A stretch of 64,000 nt of DNA from a virus. Position numbers and translations under genes: made by a program. Below are positions 41,669-49,844 of this stretch, one piece after another (the first letter of the stretch is position 1; the number at the start of each line of letters is the position of its first letter). Location of the stretch: the IMG/VR virus record IMGVR_UViG_3300006868_000018, positions 1 to 64,000 of that record. The stretch is one strand, 5' to 3'. Below the pieces are notes generated by a model. That model searched no databases and was not told the DNA's origin. It was given only the letters and a program-made list of their open reading frames with translations.

Positions 41669-41922
41669 TGAACGCTGAAGATATCGTTGGGTCTGGTGGT
41701 CAGACCTATGGTTATTTGGAAGAGTGTCTTAAGTTGATCGAGTGTCCGGACCATTGGAAGGGCCCTCTGTCTGGTGTTATTCACATATCCATGTTTGATG
41801 ATTGTAGAGAGGCGGCCGCATACTTCTGTGGGTCTCCCCTAGAGATCGTCAAAATAGTGTCCGGTGAAAAACAGACCATTGAGGTCTTCGGACGTGGTTA
41901 TTGGCAGTGCGTAGGAGCCTGA
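41668..41922 (+). CDS. Small early-type protein
   Basis: 84 residues, four Cys, acidic-aromatic, including 'ISMFDDCREAAAYFCGSPLE'. No known domain. Overlaps the upstream stop by 1 nt. Confidence 0.5.
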   Translation: MNAEDIVGSGGQTYGYLEECLKLIECPDHWKGPLSGVIHISMFDDCREAAAYFCGSPLEIVKIVSGEKQTIEVFGRGYWQCVGA

Positions 41923-41926
41923 AAAT

Positions 41927-42037
41927 ATGTCAAAGGTTAAATACAACAAAGAGTCGGTTGAGAAGGCCCTCAAACAGGCGAAGGTCAAACCCAAGAATCG
42001 CAAAATTTATCACGCTTTATTGAAGGGTAGGGGTTGA
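41927..42037 (+). CDS. Small basic protein
   Basis: 36 residues, mainly a Lys-rich helix ('MSKVKYNKESVEKALKQAKV'). The stop TGA lies inside the TTGACA of promoter copy 7. Weak ribosome site (GGAG 10 nt further upstream), so moderately sure. Confidence 0.4.
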   Translation: MSKVKYNKESVEKALKQAKVKPKNRKIYHALLKGRG

Positions 42038-42062
42038 CAATTCCTGTTAGGGCTGATACACT
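42034..42062 (+). promoter_or_regulatory. Repeated early-type promoter, copy 7
   Basis: TTGACA (42034-42039), spacer starting ATTCCTGTT, TACACT (42057-42062) at 17-nt spacing and a GATTGATGAGAGAGG leader. No strong A-tract upstream; weakest copy. Confidence 0.65.
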
Positions 42063-42092
42063 GTACTTGTAGATTGATGAGAGAGGGTAGTT

Positions 42093-42533
42093 ATGGATTG
42101 TTTCATTGAAGGTCGCATCGCTAATCAACCCGTTGTCGAGGAGTTCATCCTCAACTTGGTCAAGGAATTGGGGATGAATCGTCTCCGCAATCCTTGGATC
42201 GACGTTCAGTTTACTAACAAAGATATCGGTGCGTATGGTCTCTGCAATGGAGATAACGACTACGCAGAAATTCAAATCGCTAAGAAATGTCCGGAGACTG
42301 GTCGTAAGTTTGGGTTCATCGAAATGATGCAGACCCTTGCACACGAGATGGTTCACGCTCGACAGTTCATTCGCGGTCAACTCGACGCAGAGGGTGCGAA
42401 GGGTTGGAAGTGGAAAGGTCGTAACGCTGAGGGTTTTCAGTACGAGAACCAACCTTGGGAGAAGGAAGCGTATCGACTGGAAGGTCAGTTGTTCTTAAAA
42501 TGTTTTCCGTTCGAGGCGAAGTTTACAAACTAG
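42093..42533 (+). CDS. SprT-like zinc metalloprotease
   Basis: 146 residues. 'QTLAHEMVHARQFIRGQL' holds HExxH (H84, E85, H88), and a downstream 'QPWEKEAYRLEGQL' supplies the third-ligand Glu region. SprT/Spartan-type fold proteases act on DNA-bound proteins. Expressed from promoter copy 7, so possibly an early host-protein-directed factor; target unknown. Confidence 0.72.
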   Translation: MDCFIEGRIANQPVVEEFILNLVKELGMNRLRNPWIDVQFTNKDIGAYGLCNGDNDYAEIQIAKKCPETGRKFGFIEMMQTLAHEMVHARQFIRGQLDAEGAKGWKWKGRNAEGFQYENQPWEKEAYRLEGQLFLKCFPFEAKFTN

Positions 42534-42542
42534 GGGGTCTAG

Positions 42543-42707
42543 ATGTCATACGAAACTTGGTTAAGAGAGATGTATTTTCTCCACAATGAAGAAAGAAGAA
42601 CGTGGGGAGAAAAACCAATACCGTATGAAGAATACGTGACCAAAAATTCTGAGTGGTTGGAGAGGATGTATGAAGAACAAGAAAAAAGTGTTTCGAATCA
42701 AAACTAA
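42543..42707 (+). CDS. Small acidic helical protein
   Basis: 54 residues from ATG 42543 behind GGGGG. Rich in Glu, Tyr and Trp ('MSYETWLREMYFLHNEERRT'). No family recognised. Its end overlaps a basic small gene in another frame. Confidence 0.5.
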   Translation: MSYETWLREMYFLHNEERRTWGEKPIPYEEYVTKNSEWLERMYEEQEKSVSNQN

Positions 42708-42813
42708 TCCAGTCGCACGAACTATCAATAAGTTCAACAAGCCTGCTACGCATGTTGATCGTAAGAAACGTGACCGTAATGGTTACCGCAAACACAAGGG
42801 GGTTGAAGAGTGA
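42670..42813 (+). CDS. Small basic conserved phage protein
   Basis: 47 residues, strongly basic. 'KKKVFRIKTNPVARTINKFN' is a signature I recall from short proteins in T4-like phages. It overlaps both neighbours. Possibly nucleic-acid binding. Confidence 0.55.
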   Translation: MKNKKKVFRIKTNPVARTINKFNKPATHVDRKKRDRNGYRKHKGVEE

Positions 42814-43337
42814 ATATATTTGGTATTGAGTATGACGATAAACGGGGTTTCAAGTTTCCTTGTGCAATAGACTCCGCACGTTCTCAATGCGATAAACATA
42901 TCGTGAAGATGCCCCTTGAGTCTTGCCAGATGTTGTGTACTGTACATCGTGTACTTGATGGTGGTAACGATCACTTGTACAAGATCGCGCATCCCAAACA
43001 TCCATCGACTCTCTGGACTATGGAGTCACGTGCTAACTACTATTGGCACTACCGTCACTGGCAAGAACTCTGCAAGGAGTACACGTTCCGGTATGGTAAG
43101 GTACACAAGTCTTGGGAGAAGTATGGTGAATACCTTATGTGGGCACCGCAAAACATTCCTGACTCACGGGCTTTGACCCCATTCAAACTTGCATTCAAAA
43201 CACATCCTGAGTGTGTGGTCGAAGGTGATCCGGTTCAGTCCTACCGGAACTTCTACAAAACGAAACAAGAACGTTTTGAGATGAAGTGGACTAAACGTAA
43301 AATTCCAAATTGGTTCTTGACAGAGGAAGTGGATTAA
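42810..43337 (+). CDS. Conserved phage protein, pyrimidine-dimer-glycosylase-family-like
   Basis: 175 residues from GTG 42810, overlapping the previous TGA. 'CDKHIVKMPLESCQMLCTVH' together with 'HPSTLWTMESRANYYWHYRH' matches a phage family related by pattern to the Pyr_excise group (DNA glycosylase fold). Activity is not established; a catalytic N-terminal Thr as in T4 DenV is not evident. Confidence 0.55.
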   Translation: MNIFGIEYDDKRGFKFPCAIDSARSQCDKHIVKMPLESCQMLCTVHRVLDGGNDHLYKIAHPKHPSTLWTMESRANYYWHYRHWQELCKEYTFRYGKVHKSWEKYGEYLMWAPQNIPDSRALTPFKLAFKTHPECVVEGDPVQSYRNFYKTKQERFEMKWTKRKIPNWFLTEEVD

Positions 43338-43343
43338 TGTATA

Positions 43344-43610
43344 ATGGATTCCAGTAAACAACTTAATTCAGCAGAAAGGTATGCACTGTTTATGAAAGTT
43401 GCGAATCGTATGAACGCACAAAACCGAAAACGGCAGTCTGACCGTAGACGCCAACAAAGACTGATGAATGAGTATGATGACAATACTGTCAGCAGTCTTG
43501 ACAACCGTGACGATCTGTATTGGGGAGATGAACAGAATTACATCTCAACTCACTACAGTGACTCTATATCCGTTAACCGTAACAGAGGAAACTTTGATGA
43601 TGAGTATTGA
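43344..43610 (+). CDS. Small Arg/Asn/Asp-rich protein
   Basis: 88 residues: a basic N-terminal helix ('MKVANRMNAQNRKRQSDRRR') and an acidic, polar C-terminal half probably disordered. No family recognised. Overlaps the WYL_2-like gene by 11 nt. Confidence 0.5.
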   Translation: MDSSKQLNSAERYALFMKVANRMNAQNRKRQSDRRRQQRLMNEYDDNTVSSLDNRDDLYWGDEQNYISTHYSDSISVNRNRGNFDDEY

Positions 43611-43866
43611 TATGTCCCGTGATGACATGTTATCCGCCCTACGAGAAGGTGTAGTGTCCCTATCCTTCGAGAAGGTTAAGGATGGCCTGATCCGTGAAAT
43701 GAAAGCGACACTGGTGTCCGATAGGATCCCAGCCGACAAGATGCCCAAGGGTGGTTCTGTCGATCAGTCTGTCGGTGGTGACGCAACCCTTCGAGTGTTT
43801 GATACAGACATTCAAGAGTGGCGGTCCTTCCGTGTAGACAAAGTACTAACGTTCGAGACTGCGTAA
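43600..43866 (+). CDS. SH3-like beta-barrel (WYL_2-type) protein
   Basis: 88 residues from ATG 43600. 'DMLSALREGVVSLSFEKVKD' and 'EWRSFRVDKVLTFE' match the short SH3/Sm-like barrel protein widespread in T4-like phages. Role unknown; it may bind nucleic acid. Coupled by TAATG to the next gene. Confidence 0.65.
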   Translation: MSIDMSRDDMLSALREGVVSLSFEKVKDGLIREMKATLVSDRIPADKMPKGGSVDQSVGGDATLRVFDTDIQEWRSFRVDKVLTFETA

Positions 43867-44444
43867 TGGCAAATCATGTAGAATTTAGTCTCTCTTTTCA
43901 ACGCCTCACTGATGAGGCGTTGGACTTTTTGGTCGAACTGTTTGATGGGGTTGAAGACCTTCATGAAATTGAGTGTATCGATGACGTTGGTGCAAAGTGG
44001 GCGACAGTAGAGGATGCGGCGGAAGACAGGGATGGAAAAGAGTTTTTCATTCTTGGTACTGCGGCATGGAGTGCACCTTGGGGTATCCAAGACATACACA
44101 CCAAACTACTGGAGTTCGCACCTGACTGTATCGGTGTGTTCTTCTACTCAGATGAGATGCCACTGTTTGCTGGTGCGTACACACTAGAACCCTATCGTGA
44201 TGAAGATACGGATGAGTTGTTTTCTTCGGAAGACGGTGCACACTGGGAAGACGCTGACATCTATGACAAGTTGAAGGAGACGAACCCTGAGTTCTTTAAA
44301 GAACATGATGTGGACCCCGACTTGGATCTCTATGAGGCGCAAGACGAACACGAAGAACTCGAAGAGTTGTGGAACGATACCTGTTGGGATGTCATATCTG
44401 ATCTGCAACGGGTAATGATTGAGGACAACATGAGTTATCTCTGA
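43866..44444 (+). CDS. Acidic protein, api92-like ferredoxin-fold candidate
   Basis: 192 residues from ATG 43866, very acidic. 'FILGTAAWSAPWGIQDIHTK' followed by 'CIGVFFYSDEMPLFAGAY' recalls the ferredoxin-like api92/DUF1281 fold of phage proteins. The acidic surface could mimic DNA, a speculation. No catalytic motif. Confidence 0.55.
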   Translation: MANHVEFSLSFQRLTDEALDFLVELFDGVEDLHEIECIDDVGAKWATVEDAAEDRDGKEFFILGTAAWSAPWGIQDIHTKLLEFAPDCIGVFFYSDEMPLFAGAYTLEPYRDEDTDELFSSEDGAHWEDADIYDKLKETNPEFFKEHDVDPDLDLYEAQDEHEELEELWNDTCWDVISDLQRVMIEDNMSYL

Positions 44445-44460
44445 TATAGATAGAGGTGTT

Positions 44461-45120
44461 ATGACTAAGGGCGAAAAGGCGGCTAAAACCCGTAAGAAAA
44501 AAGAAGAGGCCATGTTACGTGCAATGGGGGTTGATCCTGAGCGTAAAAAGACGAAAGTCAAACGTAAACGGAAACCCATGACACCAGAACAGAAAGCGGC
44601 GGCGGCAGAACGTCTCGCAAAGGCTCGTGAAGCAAGAGGTCATGATGGATCTGCATCTATCCACGAATCTATTCGTGATTTACCCGAAGATCATTTTATA
44701 CATTGGAAGAAGGTCAAGGCGTGGATCAAGGATAGTGAACAGATGCTAAAGAGTATCAGTCATATGAAGAACTCCAACAATTGGAAGGAACGTTCTGAGT
44801 ATAATGATCTCAAAACTTATATTCAAAACATGAAGTCTTATCTCAGTAATGGTGTGTGGTTAGATTTTCGTTATGGTGACAACAGACAACACAAGGTATT
44901 GCGATACTGTGTTGCCATGTCGTATCATCCTAACGGGGAACCAAACCGACAGTTCGGAGTATACTATCCCGACATCAACGCTGTGTGGACTATCGAACTA
45001 CAGGATGCATGGTATGGAGAAGGCGTTGACCCAAGAGGACTCAAAGTTCCTGACAAAAAAGAACTTTTCGATGATGGTCGAGGAGACGGTGAAGAAGACG
45101 AGTCTGGGGTACTTGGATAG
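44461..45120 (+). CDS. Conserved marine T4-like protein
   Basis: 219 residues. The basic N-terminus 'RKRKPMTPEQKAAAAERLAK' plus 'DLPEDHFIHWKKVKAWIKDS' is a pattern conserved in marine T4-like phages next to gp33, as here. The C-terminal half is beta-rich and aromatic. Function unknown. Confidence 0.6.
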   Translation: MTKGEKAAKTRKKKEEAMLRAMGVDPERKKTKVKRKRKPMTPEQKAAAAERLAKAREARGHDGSASIHESIRDLPEDHFIHWKKVKAWIKDSEQMLKSISHMKNSNNWKERSEYNDLKTYIQNMKSYLSNGVWLDFRYGDNRQHKVLRYCVAMSYHPNGEPNRQFGVYYPDINAVWTIELQDAWYGEGVDPRGLKVPDKKELFDDGRGDGEEDESGVLG

Positions 45121-45259
45121 TATTATCCACTTGTGCGAAGAGAACAAGATTGAAGTCGAGGACGTGAAGAAGTATCTCAACGACAACATCAAACAGAAAC
45201 TCGAAGTCGAGGCGATGAGTCTCAACTTCATTCCCAAGGTAAACACACTAGATGTTTAA
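45074..45259 (+). CDS. 33: Late-transcription coactivator gp33-like
   Basis: 61 residues from ATG 45074, nested in the end of the previous gene. 'YLDSIIHLCEENKIEVEDVK' and 'IKQKLEVEAMSLNFIPK' match the RNA-polymerase-flap-binding and core region of T4-like gp33. gp33 bridges polymerase and the sliding clamp at late promoters. It lacks T4's longer N-terminus, as in other marine relatives. Agrees with the TATAAATA elements in this window. Confidence 0.72.
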   Translation: MVEETVKKTSLGYLDSIIHLCEENKIEVEDVKKYLNDNIKQKLEVEAMSLNFIPKVNTLDV

Positions 45260-45815
45260 GACCGTTCGTGTCTTATCAGAAGAACAACTCGAAGAACTCC
45301 GGAGATTTGACGCTCCGTGGGTGAACTCGCATGTGGATGACGGTTCTTCTGAAAAGAGTTACCTAGATAAGTTTAACTCGAAGAGACACGAACAGTACAC
45401 CAACGTAAGGCGTGGTCACACCGCCCGCAAGAGTGTGAACAAAGTCATCCTGCACGAATGGTTCGAGGATGTCAACCAGTCCATAGAAGAAGAGACTGGT
45501 ATCCCGATCACTGATTGTAACTACCTACGTTACGATGAAGGAGATTTTTTAGTACCTCACAGAGACACGTTCGATGGTTCCGAAGACTATCAGTATGTCG
45601 AGGGTGAAGGTAAAAGCAGAACACTGACCACGATTACAATGGTCAACAAGTCAGAAGACCTAGAAGGTGGCATTCTGATTATCAGACATCTGGATGATGG
45701 TCAAACGTACCATGATCTAGAGATAGGGGAGACTGTAATCTTCCCGTCAAATCTAGTCCACGAGTGTACTCTAATCACCAAAGGGTGGAGAGAGGTATAT
45801 GTTGGTTGGGCTTGA
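45252..45815 (+). CDS. 2-oxoglutarate/Fe(II) oxygenase (P4H-like)
   Basis: 187 residues. Iron ligands H103 and D105 ('VPHRDTF') and H170 ('SNLVHEC'), with R180 ('KGWREV') for 2-oxoglutarate. The prolyl-4-hydroxylase-like double-stranded beta-helix is common in marine T4-like phages. Substrate unknown (protein or nucleobase). Overlaps gp33 by 8 nt. Confidence 0.82.
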   Translation: MFKTVRVLSEEQLEELRRFDAPWVNSHVDDGSSEKSYLDKFNSKRHEQYTNVRRGHTARKSVNKVILHEWFEDVNQSIEEETGIPITDCNYLRYDEGDFLVPHRDTFDGSEDYQYVEGEGKSRTLTTITMVNKSEDLEGGILIIRHLDDGQTYHDLEIGETVIFPSNLVHECTLITKGWREVYVGWA

Positions 45816-45824
45816 TTTAACTCT

Positions 45825-45854
45825 TGACAGGAGTATAAATACTGGTATATAATA
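45825..45854 (+). promoter_or_regulatory. Sigma70-type promoter for gene 32
   Basis: TTGACA (45825-45830), 18-nt spacer, TATAAT (45849-45854). It contains the late element at 45835-45842 inside its spacer, so early and late polymerase forms could both start gp32 transcripts. Confidence 0.7.
45835..45842 (+). promoter_or_regulatory. T4 late-type promoter TATAAATA
   Basis: Exact TATAAATA lying within the spacer of the sigma70-type promoter, 72 nt before the gene 32 ATG. Confidence 0.6.
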
Positions 45855-45913
45855 TGCATCAAGTGGATACAAATATACACTAATACAATATACGCAAATA
45901 TACGGAGAAACAT

Positions 45914-46840
45914 ATGTCTTTTGCAAATCTTAAGTCCAAGTCTATGGACGTGTCTAAACTGGTCACAGCAGCAGCCGAAATGAACGGTGGTGGTACTACC
46001 GAAAAGAAAGGTTATGGTGATGACCGATTCTGGAAACCCACAGTAGATGAGAGCGGAAACGGTTACGCCGTAATCCGGTTCCTTCCCGCAGCGGAAGGTT
46101 CTGATCTCCCTTGGGCTCGTTACTGGGATCACTTCTTCAAGGGACCAACAGGTCAGTGGTACATTGAGAAGTCTCTGACTACTATTGGTCAGAATGATCC
46201 TGTCTCTGAATTGAACTCCCGTCTGTGGAATTCTGGTGTCGAGGATGACAAGGAAACTGCACGTAAACAGAAGCGCCGTCTTCACTATGTGTCTAACATC
46301 CTTGTGGTCAATGACCCTGCGAATACCGCAAACAACGGTAAAGTGTTCCTCTATGATTTTGGTAAGAAAATCTTTGACAAGATCATGGATGTCATGCAAC
46401 CTCAGTTTCCGGGCGAGGAACCAATCAACCCCTTTGACTTCTGGAATGGATCCGACTTTCAGTTGAAGATCCGTAACGTTGCGGGTTACCGTAACTACGA
46501 CAAGTCTGAGTTCAAGGCGGTGTCTGCATTGTTCGATGCGGATGAGACTAAACTCGAAGCGACTTACAACCAGTTGTTTGATCTCACTGAGTTCACTGCA
46601 CCTGCTTCCTTCAAACCTTATGAAGAACTGAAGGGTCGCCTTCAGATTGTTCTGGGTGAGGCAGTTGGTGGAAATGCAACTGCACGTAACGAGGCGTTAA
46701 CTCAGACTGCGGAGTCGAACGTTGGTCGTTCTGCACCTGAACCTCAGATCGTTGCTGCACCCGAACCTAGTGTAGGTGCGGAAGCGGACGATGATGAGGA
46801 TACCTTGTCCTACTTTGCAAAGATGGCGAATGAGGACTAA
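45914..46840 (+). CDS. 32: ssDNA-binding protein gp32
   Basis: 308 residues. The OB-fold core reads 'RFWKPTVDESGNGYAVIRFL' and 'WYIEKSLTTIGQNDPVSELN', with a basic N-terminal cooperativity segment and an acidic Asp/Glu C-terminal tail ending 'ADDDEDTLSYFAKMANED', as in T4 gp32. The zinc-binding cysteines of T4 gp32 are missing, as in cyanophage relatives I recall. It organises replication, recombination and repair. A ~100-nt leader precedes it. Confidence 0.93.
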   Translation: MSFANLKSKSMDVSKLVTAAAEMNGGGTTEKKGYGDDRFWKPTVDESGNGYAVIRFLPAAEGSDLPWARYWDHFFKGPTGQWYIEKSLTTIGQNDPVSELNSRLWNSGVEDDKETARKQKRRLHYVSNILVVNDPANTANNGKVFLYDFGKKIFDKIMDVMQPQFPGEEPINPFDFWNGSDFQLKIRNVAGYRNYDKSEFKAVSALFDADETKLEATYNQLFDLTEFTAPASFKPYEELKGRLQIVLGEAVGGNATARNEALTQTAESNVGRSAPEPQIVAAPEPSVGAEADDDEDTLSYFAKMANED

Positions 46841-46851
46841 GTAGTACCGGC

Positions 46852-47286
46852 ATGAAAATTTTAATACTTGGATTGCCGGGCAGTGGGAAGTCAACTCTCG
46901 CAAGGGAGTTGGCTTACCATTTTCTGATTCCGCATCACAATGCGGATACGTACCGTGAGATGTTTGATGACTGGGACTTCTCACCCGAAGGTAGGTTAAG
47001 ACAGGCCAAAAGAATGGCCGATCAGGTTGGAATTCTGGATTTTGTTTGTCCGTTGAAGGAGCTCCGTGATATCGTAGAAGCCGACTTCACCATCTGGATG
47101 AATACAATCGATGAAGGACGATTCGAGGATACTAATAAGTTATTCGAAGTACCTGATTCATATGATCTGGAGGTTAAAGAATGGATCGACTTAAACCAAC
47201 TACGCAACTCCTTGGAAGGTTTCAACCGTGGCACCAAGGGCATACTAAGTTATTTGAACGGGCCCTTTCAAAGACTGGTCAAGTAG
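46852..47286 (+). CDS. Adenylylsulfate (APS) kinase-like P-loop kinase
   Basis: 144 residues. Walker A 'GLPGSGKST' (7-15) and 'HHNADTYREMFDDWDFSPEG' followed by 'RLRQAKRMADQ' fit the APS kinase layout (Asp-x-x-Arg, then dR.e.irR). It is shorter than free-standing CysC (~200). If active it would make PAPS, the donor for the sulfotransferases. Other small-molecule kinases share this fold. Overlaps the following gene by 106 nt. Confidence 0.65.
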   Translation: MKILILGLPGSGKSTLARELAYHFLIPHHNADTYREMFDDWDFSPEGRLRQAKRMADQVGILDFVCPLKELRDIVEADFTIWMNTIDEGRFEDTNKLFEVPDSYDLEVKEWIDLNQLRNSLEGFNRGTKGILSYLNGPFQRLVK

Positions 47287-47540
47287 CGATACTACTTCGT
47301 GACACTGAGGTAGACGAAAGTAATCCTTACACCGTAGAGGAACGTAAGGCAAACATCATACTCGAACTTGCAAAAGAAGGGTATGAACACCATAAAGACT
47401 TTGTGATAATCGCTGTACCTAACATCACCCATATCACCTATGGTCGGGATGTTGGATACACGATTGAGCAGGAAGATCTGGGGGAAGAGGTTGAGTCAAT
47501 CTCCGCAACCAAGATACGTCAACTGGAACTAGGTCTTTAG
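47181..47540 (+). CDS. Short HxGH nucleotidyltransferase
   Basis: 119 residues. 'QLLGRFQPWHQGHTKLF' (HxGH at 18-21) and 'ISATKIR' (107-113) define the cytidylyltransferase/NMN-adenylyltransferase fold. Shorter than NadM-type enzymes. Paired with the APS-kinase-like gene by a long overlap; ATP-sulfurylase-like or NAD-related roles are both possible. Ends 3 nt into the convergent tape measure gene. Confidence 0.7.
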   Translation: MDRLKPTTQLLGRFQPWHQGHTKLFERALSKTGQVAILLRDTEVDESNPYTVEERKANIILELAKEGYEHHKDFVIIAVPNITHITYGRDVGYTIEQEDLGEEVESISATKIRQLELGL

Positions 47541-49840
47541 GTTATAGGTAATGCGCCCGCCTGATTGTTCGTCAAGAAGGCGGCGTTTACATCCCACACA
47601 CTTGGAATGACTGCCGCTTGAGTACTGTTATTATTGACTTGTGTTGACGAAGAAGACCCACCAACGTTAGTCTGCATAATAATAGGATTACCACCACCCG
47701 CACCCATATTCCCTGCATTTGCAAGTTGAGTTCCCGCCATGGTTCTTGATGTTGTGCCAGGCGCTTGTGGAGAACCTGGCGCTGGTATACCTCTCGCGTT
47801 CATTGATGCCAATCGTTCTCTTCGGTATTCAGCCGTTCCTTCTTGAGTGCCTTTAGACACATGCATGTGATCCATGTGACCACCAGTTCTCCACATCACA
47901 CTATAACCTGCGGTTTCTAATTTATCGCGTAGTACATCGAAGACCGCAGCCTGTTCGGGATTGTCTGCCTCAACATAACGTTCATCATTAGGACCGACAA
48001 AGTTAATATCTAATGCGTCACCCCTATAGTGTCTGGAGTTTTCACCATGTGTTCCAACTTCACCAAATGCCTCGTGGCCAGATACATGTAGTCCTTTTCC
48101 CTGCAACCATTCACCCAAAGCAACAATATCGTCTGATGGTGGTAAACCTGACATGGGTTCTTCTGGTTCTTGACCGGATGTCCCTAATTGAGGGCGAGGT
48201 CGGTTACGAGTCCTACGTGAGGCTGTCTGAGGTCTCTCAGGCGGAGGAGGAGGTGGTCGAGTTTCGGTATCTACTGCATCATTAGTCTCTGGTGGATTAT
48301 CTCTCATTGCGGCAGTATCAGTTTCATCATCCCACCAATCCGTCAATGCATCCCATGCATCTGAAAATATATTGCTTACCCAATTTTTAATATCTTCCCA
48401 AAGTTGGGTAGCTGAATCCACCATACTTCCCCATTTGTCGGGTTCATTTTCCCACCAGTCAATTACTGCATCATAGGCGCCCATAAACGACTCACCTATT
48501 CTGCCCGGAATTCCCATAAGATAATCAAATGTCTCTGATGCATACGTAAATAGGGATTCTTTAAATGCGGTCATTGTCTCATCCAACCACGCGAAGAGAC
48601 TAGGGAGAACGTCAGTGAATACGTAGGTCAGACCTCCCCATATCCCCTTCAATCCCCACTTAACCATGTCTGCGAGATTCATGAACATGGTCTGTGCAAA
48701 TTGACCCATCCAAGGTATGAACTGGGTGAAGATATCTTTCAACGCTTCGATTGGTGAACTGAATAGTTTACGAACCCAATCAAATATGGATGCTATCATT
48801 CCACTAATACCGCCAGGCATTAGTTCGTTGATTCTATCCGTAACAGAACCAAGACCAATCTTGTCCAGTATCCACTTCATTCCGTCTTGCAGTAAATCAC
48901 CAATAGTACCGAAGAAACCAACGAACACACCTTTGAGACCTTCCCAAGTTGCACTTAGAATTCTGGTAAAGATGTTCATATCAGATTCGGCGGTTCTTTG
49001 CCAGTCACCCAAGAATCCGGTGAAGAAGTCGAAGAGTGAAATAATAATTTGAATAGGCCAAAGAAGTTTGGTGAATACACCTTTCACCAAAGACATGATC
49101 TTATTACCGCCAGCCTTGAAAAGATCATCACCAACACCAATGGTAGCCTTAAGTGTGTCTCCTAGAAAACCAAATATTTTTCCAAAAAAACCAAACACTT
49201 TTTGGACGATAGAGTTTGTGAACGAACCAAGTTTGGATGCATTCCACCATTTGATAATCGCATTGAATGGTCTTGCTATGAAACCAAATATCTTCCCTAT
49301 ATTAGAAACCATTCTTTCGGCAAAATTCATTTTCTTGAATTTACCGTTGGCCTCTCTAAGGTTGTATCTTAATGATCCATCTAGGGCTTTGAAGAAACCA
49401 CCTCTAAACGCTTTGTAGAAATTTGTTATAGATCTCTGGAGACCTTTCGTTAGATTCGTTATACCAGCTACAGAAAATAGTCTAGAAAACGCCAGTTTAA
49501 CAGCACCGAAAAACCGTTGCACCATGTCTTTGATTCTTCTTACGGTCTCGCCTATCACAGCGCCAAGACCCAAAAGGATACCACTAAAGGATTTGTCTAA
49601 TTTTATTTCAGGTGCTTTGAAAATAGGTGCTTTTTCTTTTTTCTTGTCTCGTCGATCTTCTTCGTTCTGCAAACGATCCTGTTTTATCTCTGCGAGAATC
49701 TCACGCATAGTCTTATTGAGATCAGAGGTATTCTTCTCTGTCCCTTCTTGACTTCTTTGGAGCGCTTGGTTACGGTTATTATTTTCTTGACGCATCAAGT
49801 CAATAACATTACCCAAACCACCTATTGTTGCTTCTGCCAT
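47537..49840 (-). CDS. Tail tape measure-like protein with M15-type peptidase domain
   Basis: 767 residues. Residues ~80-490 are repeated hydrophobic amphipathic helices rich in Phe, Trp and Gly, typical of tape measure proteins. A Pro/Arg-rich linker follows, then a peptidase-like domain with H604 and D611 ('SRHYRGDALDIN') and H658/H660 ('GHMDHMHVS'), the M15/VanY zinc set. It would set tail length and open peptidoglycan at infection. It lies immediately downstream of a tail-chaperone frameshift pair, as tape measure genes do. In T4, gp29 fills this role. Confidence 0.75.
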   Translation of the reverse strand: MAEATIGGLGNVIDLMRQENNNRNQALQRSQEGTEKNTSDLNKTMREILAEIKQDRLQNEEDRRDKKKEKAPIFKAPEIKLDKSFSGILLGLGAVIGETVRRIKDMVQRFFGAVKLAFSRLFSVAGITNLTKGLQRSITNFYKAFRGGFFKALDGSLRYNLREANGKFKKMNFAERMVSNIGKIFGFIARPFNAIIKWWNASKLGSFTNSIVQKVFGFFGKIFGFLGDTLKATIGVGDDLFKAGGNKIMSLVKGVFTKLLWPIQIIISLFDFFTGFLGDWQRTAESDMNIFTRILSATWEGLKGVFVGFFGTIGDLLQDGMKWILDKIGLGSVTDRINELMPGGISGMIASIFDWVRKLFSSPIEALKDIFTQFIPWMGQFAQTMFMNLADMVKWGLKGIWGGLTYVFTDVLPSLFAWLDETMTAFKESLFTYASETFDYLMGIPGRIGESFMGAYDAVIDWWENEPDKWGSMVDSATQLWEDIKNWVSNIFSDAWDALTDWWDDETDTAAMRDNPPETNDAVDTETRPPPPPPERPQTASRRTRNRPRPQLGTSGQEPEEPMSGLPPSDDIVALGEWLQGKGLHVSGHEAFGEVGTHGENSRHYRGDALDINFVGPNDERYVEADNPEQAAVFDVLRDKLETAGYSVMWRTGGHMDHMHVSKGTQEGTAEYRRERLASMNARGIPAPGSPQAPGTTSRTMAGTQLANAGNMGAGGGNPIIMQTNVGGSSSSTQVNNNSTQAAVIPSVWDVNAAFLTNNQAGALPIT

Positions 49841-49844
49841 TGGT

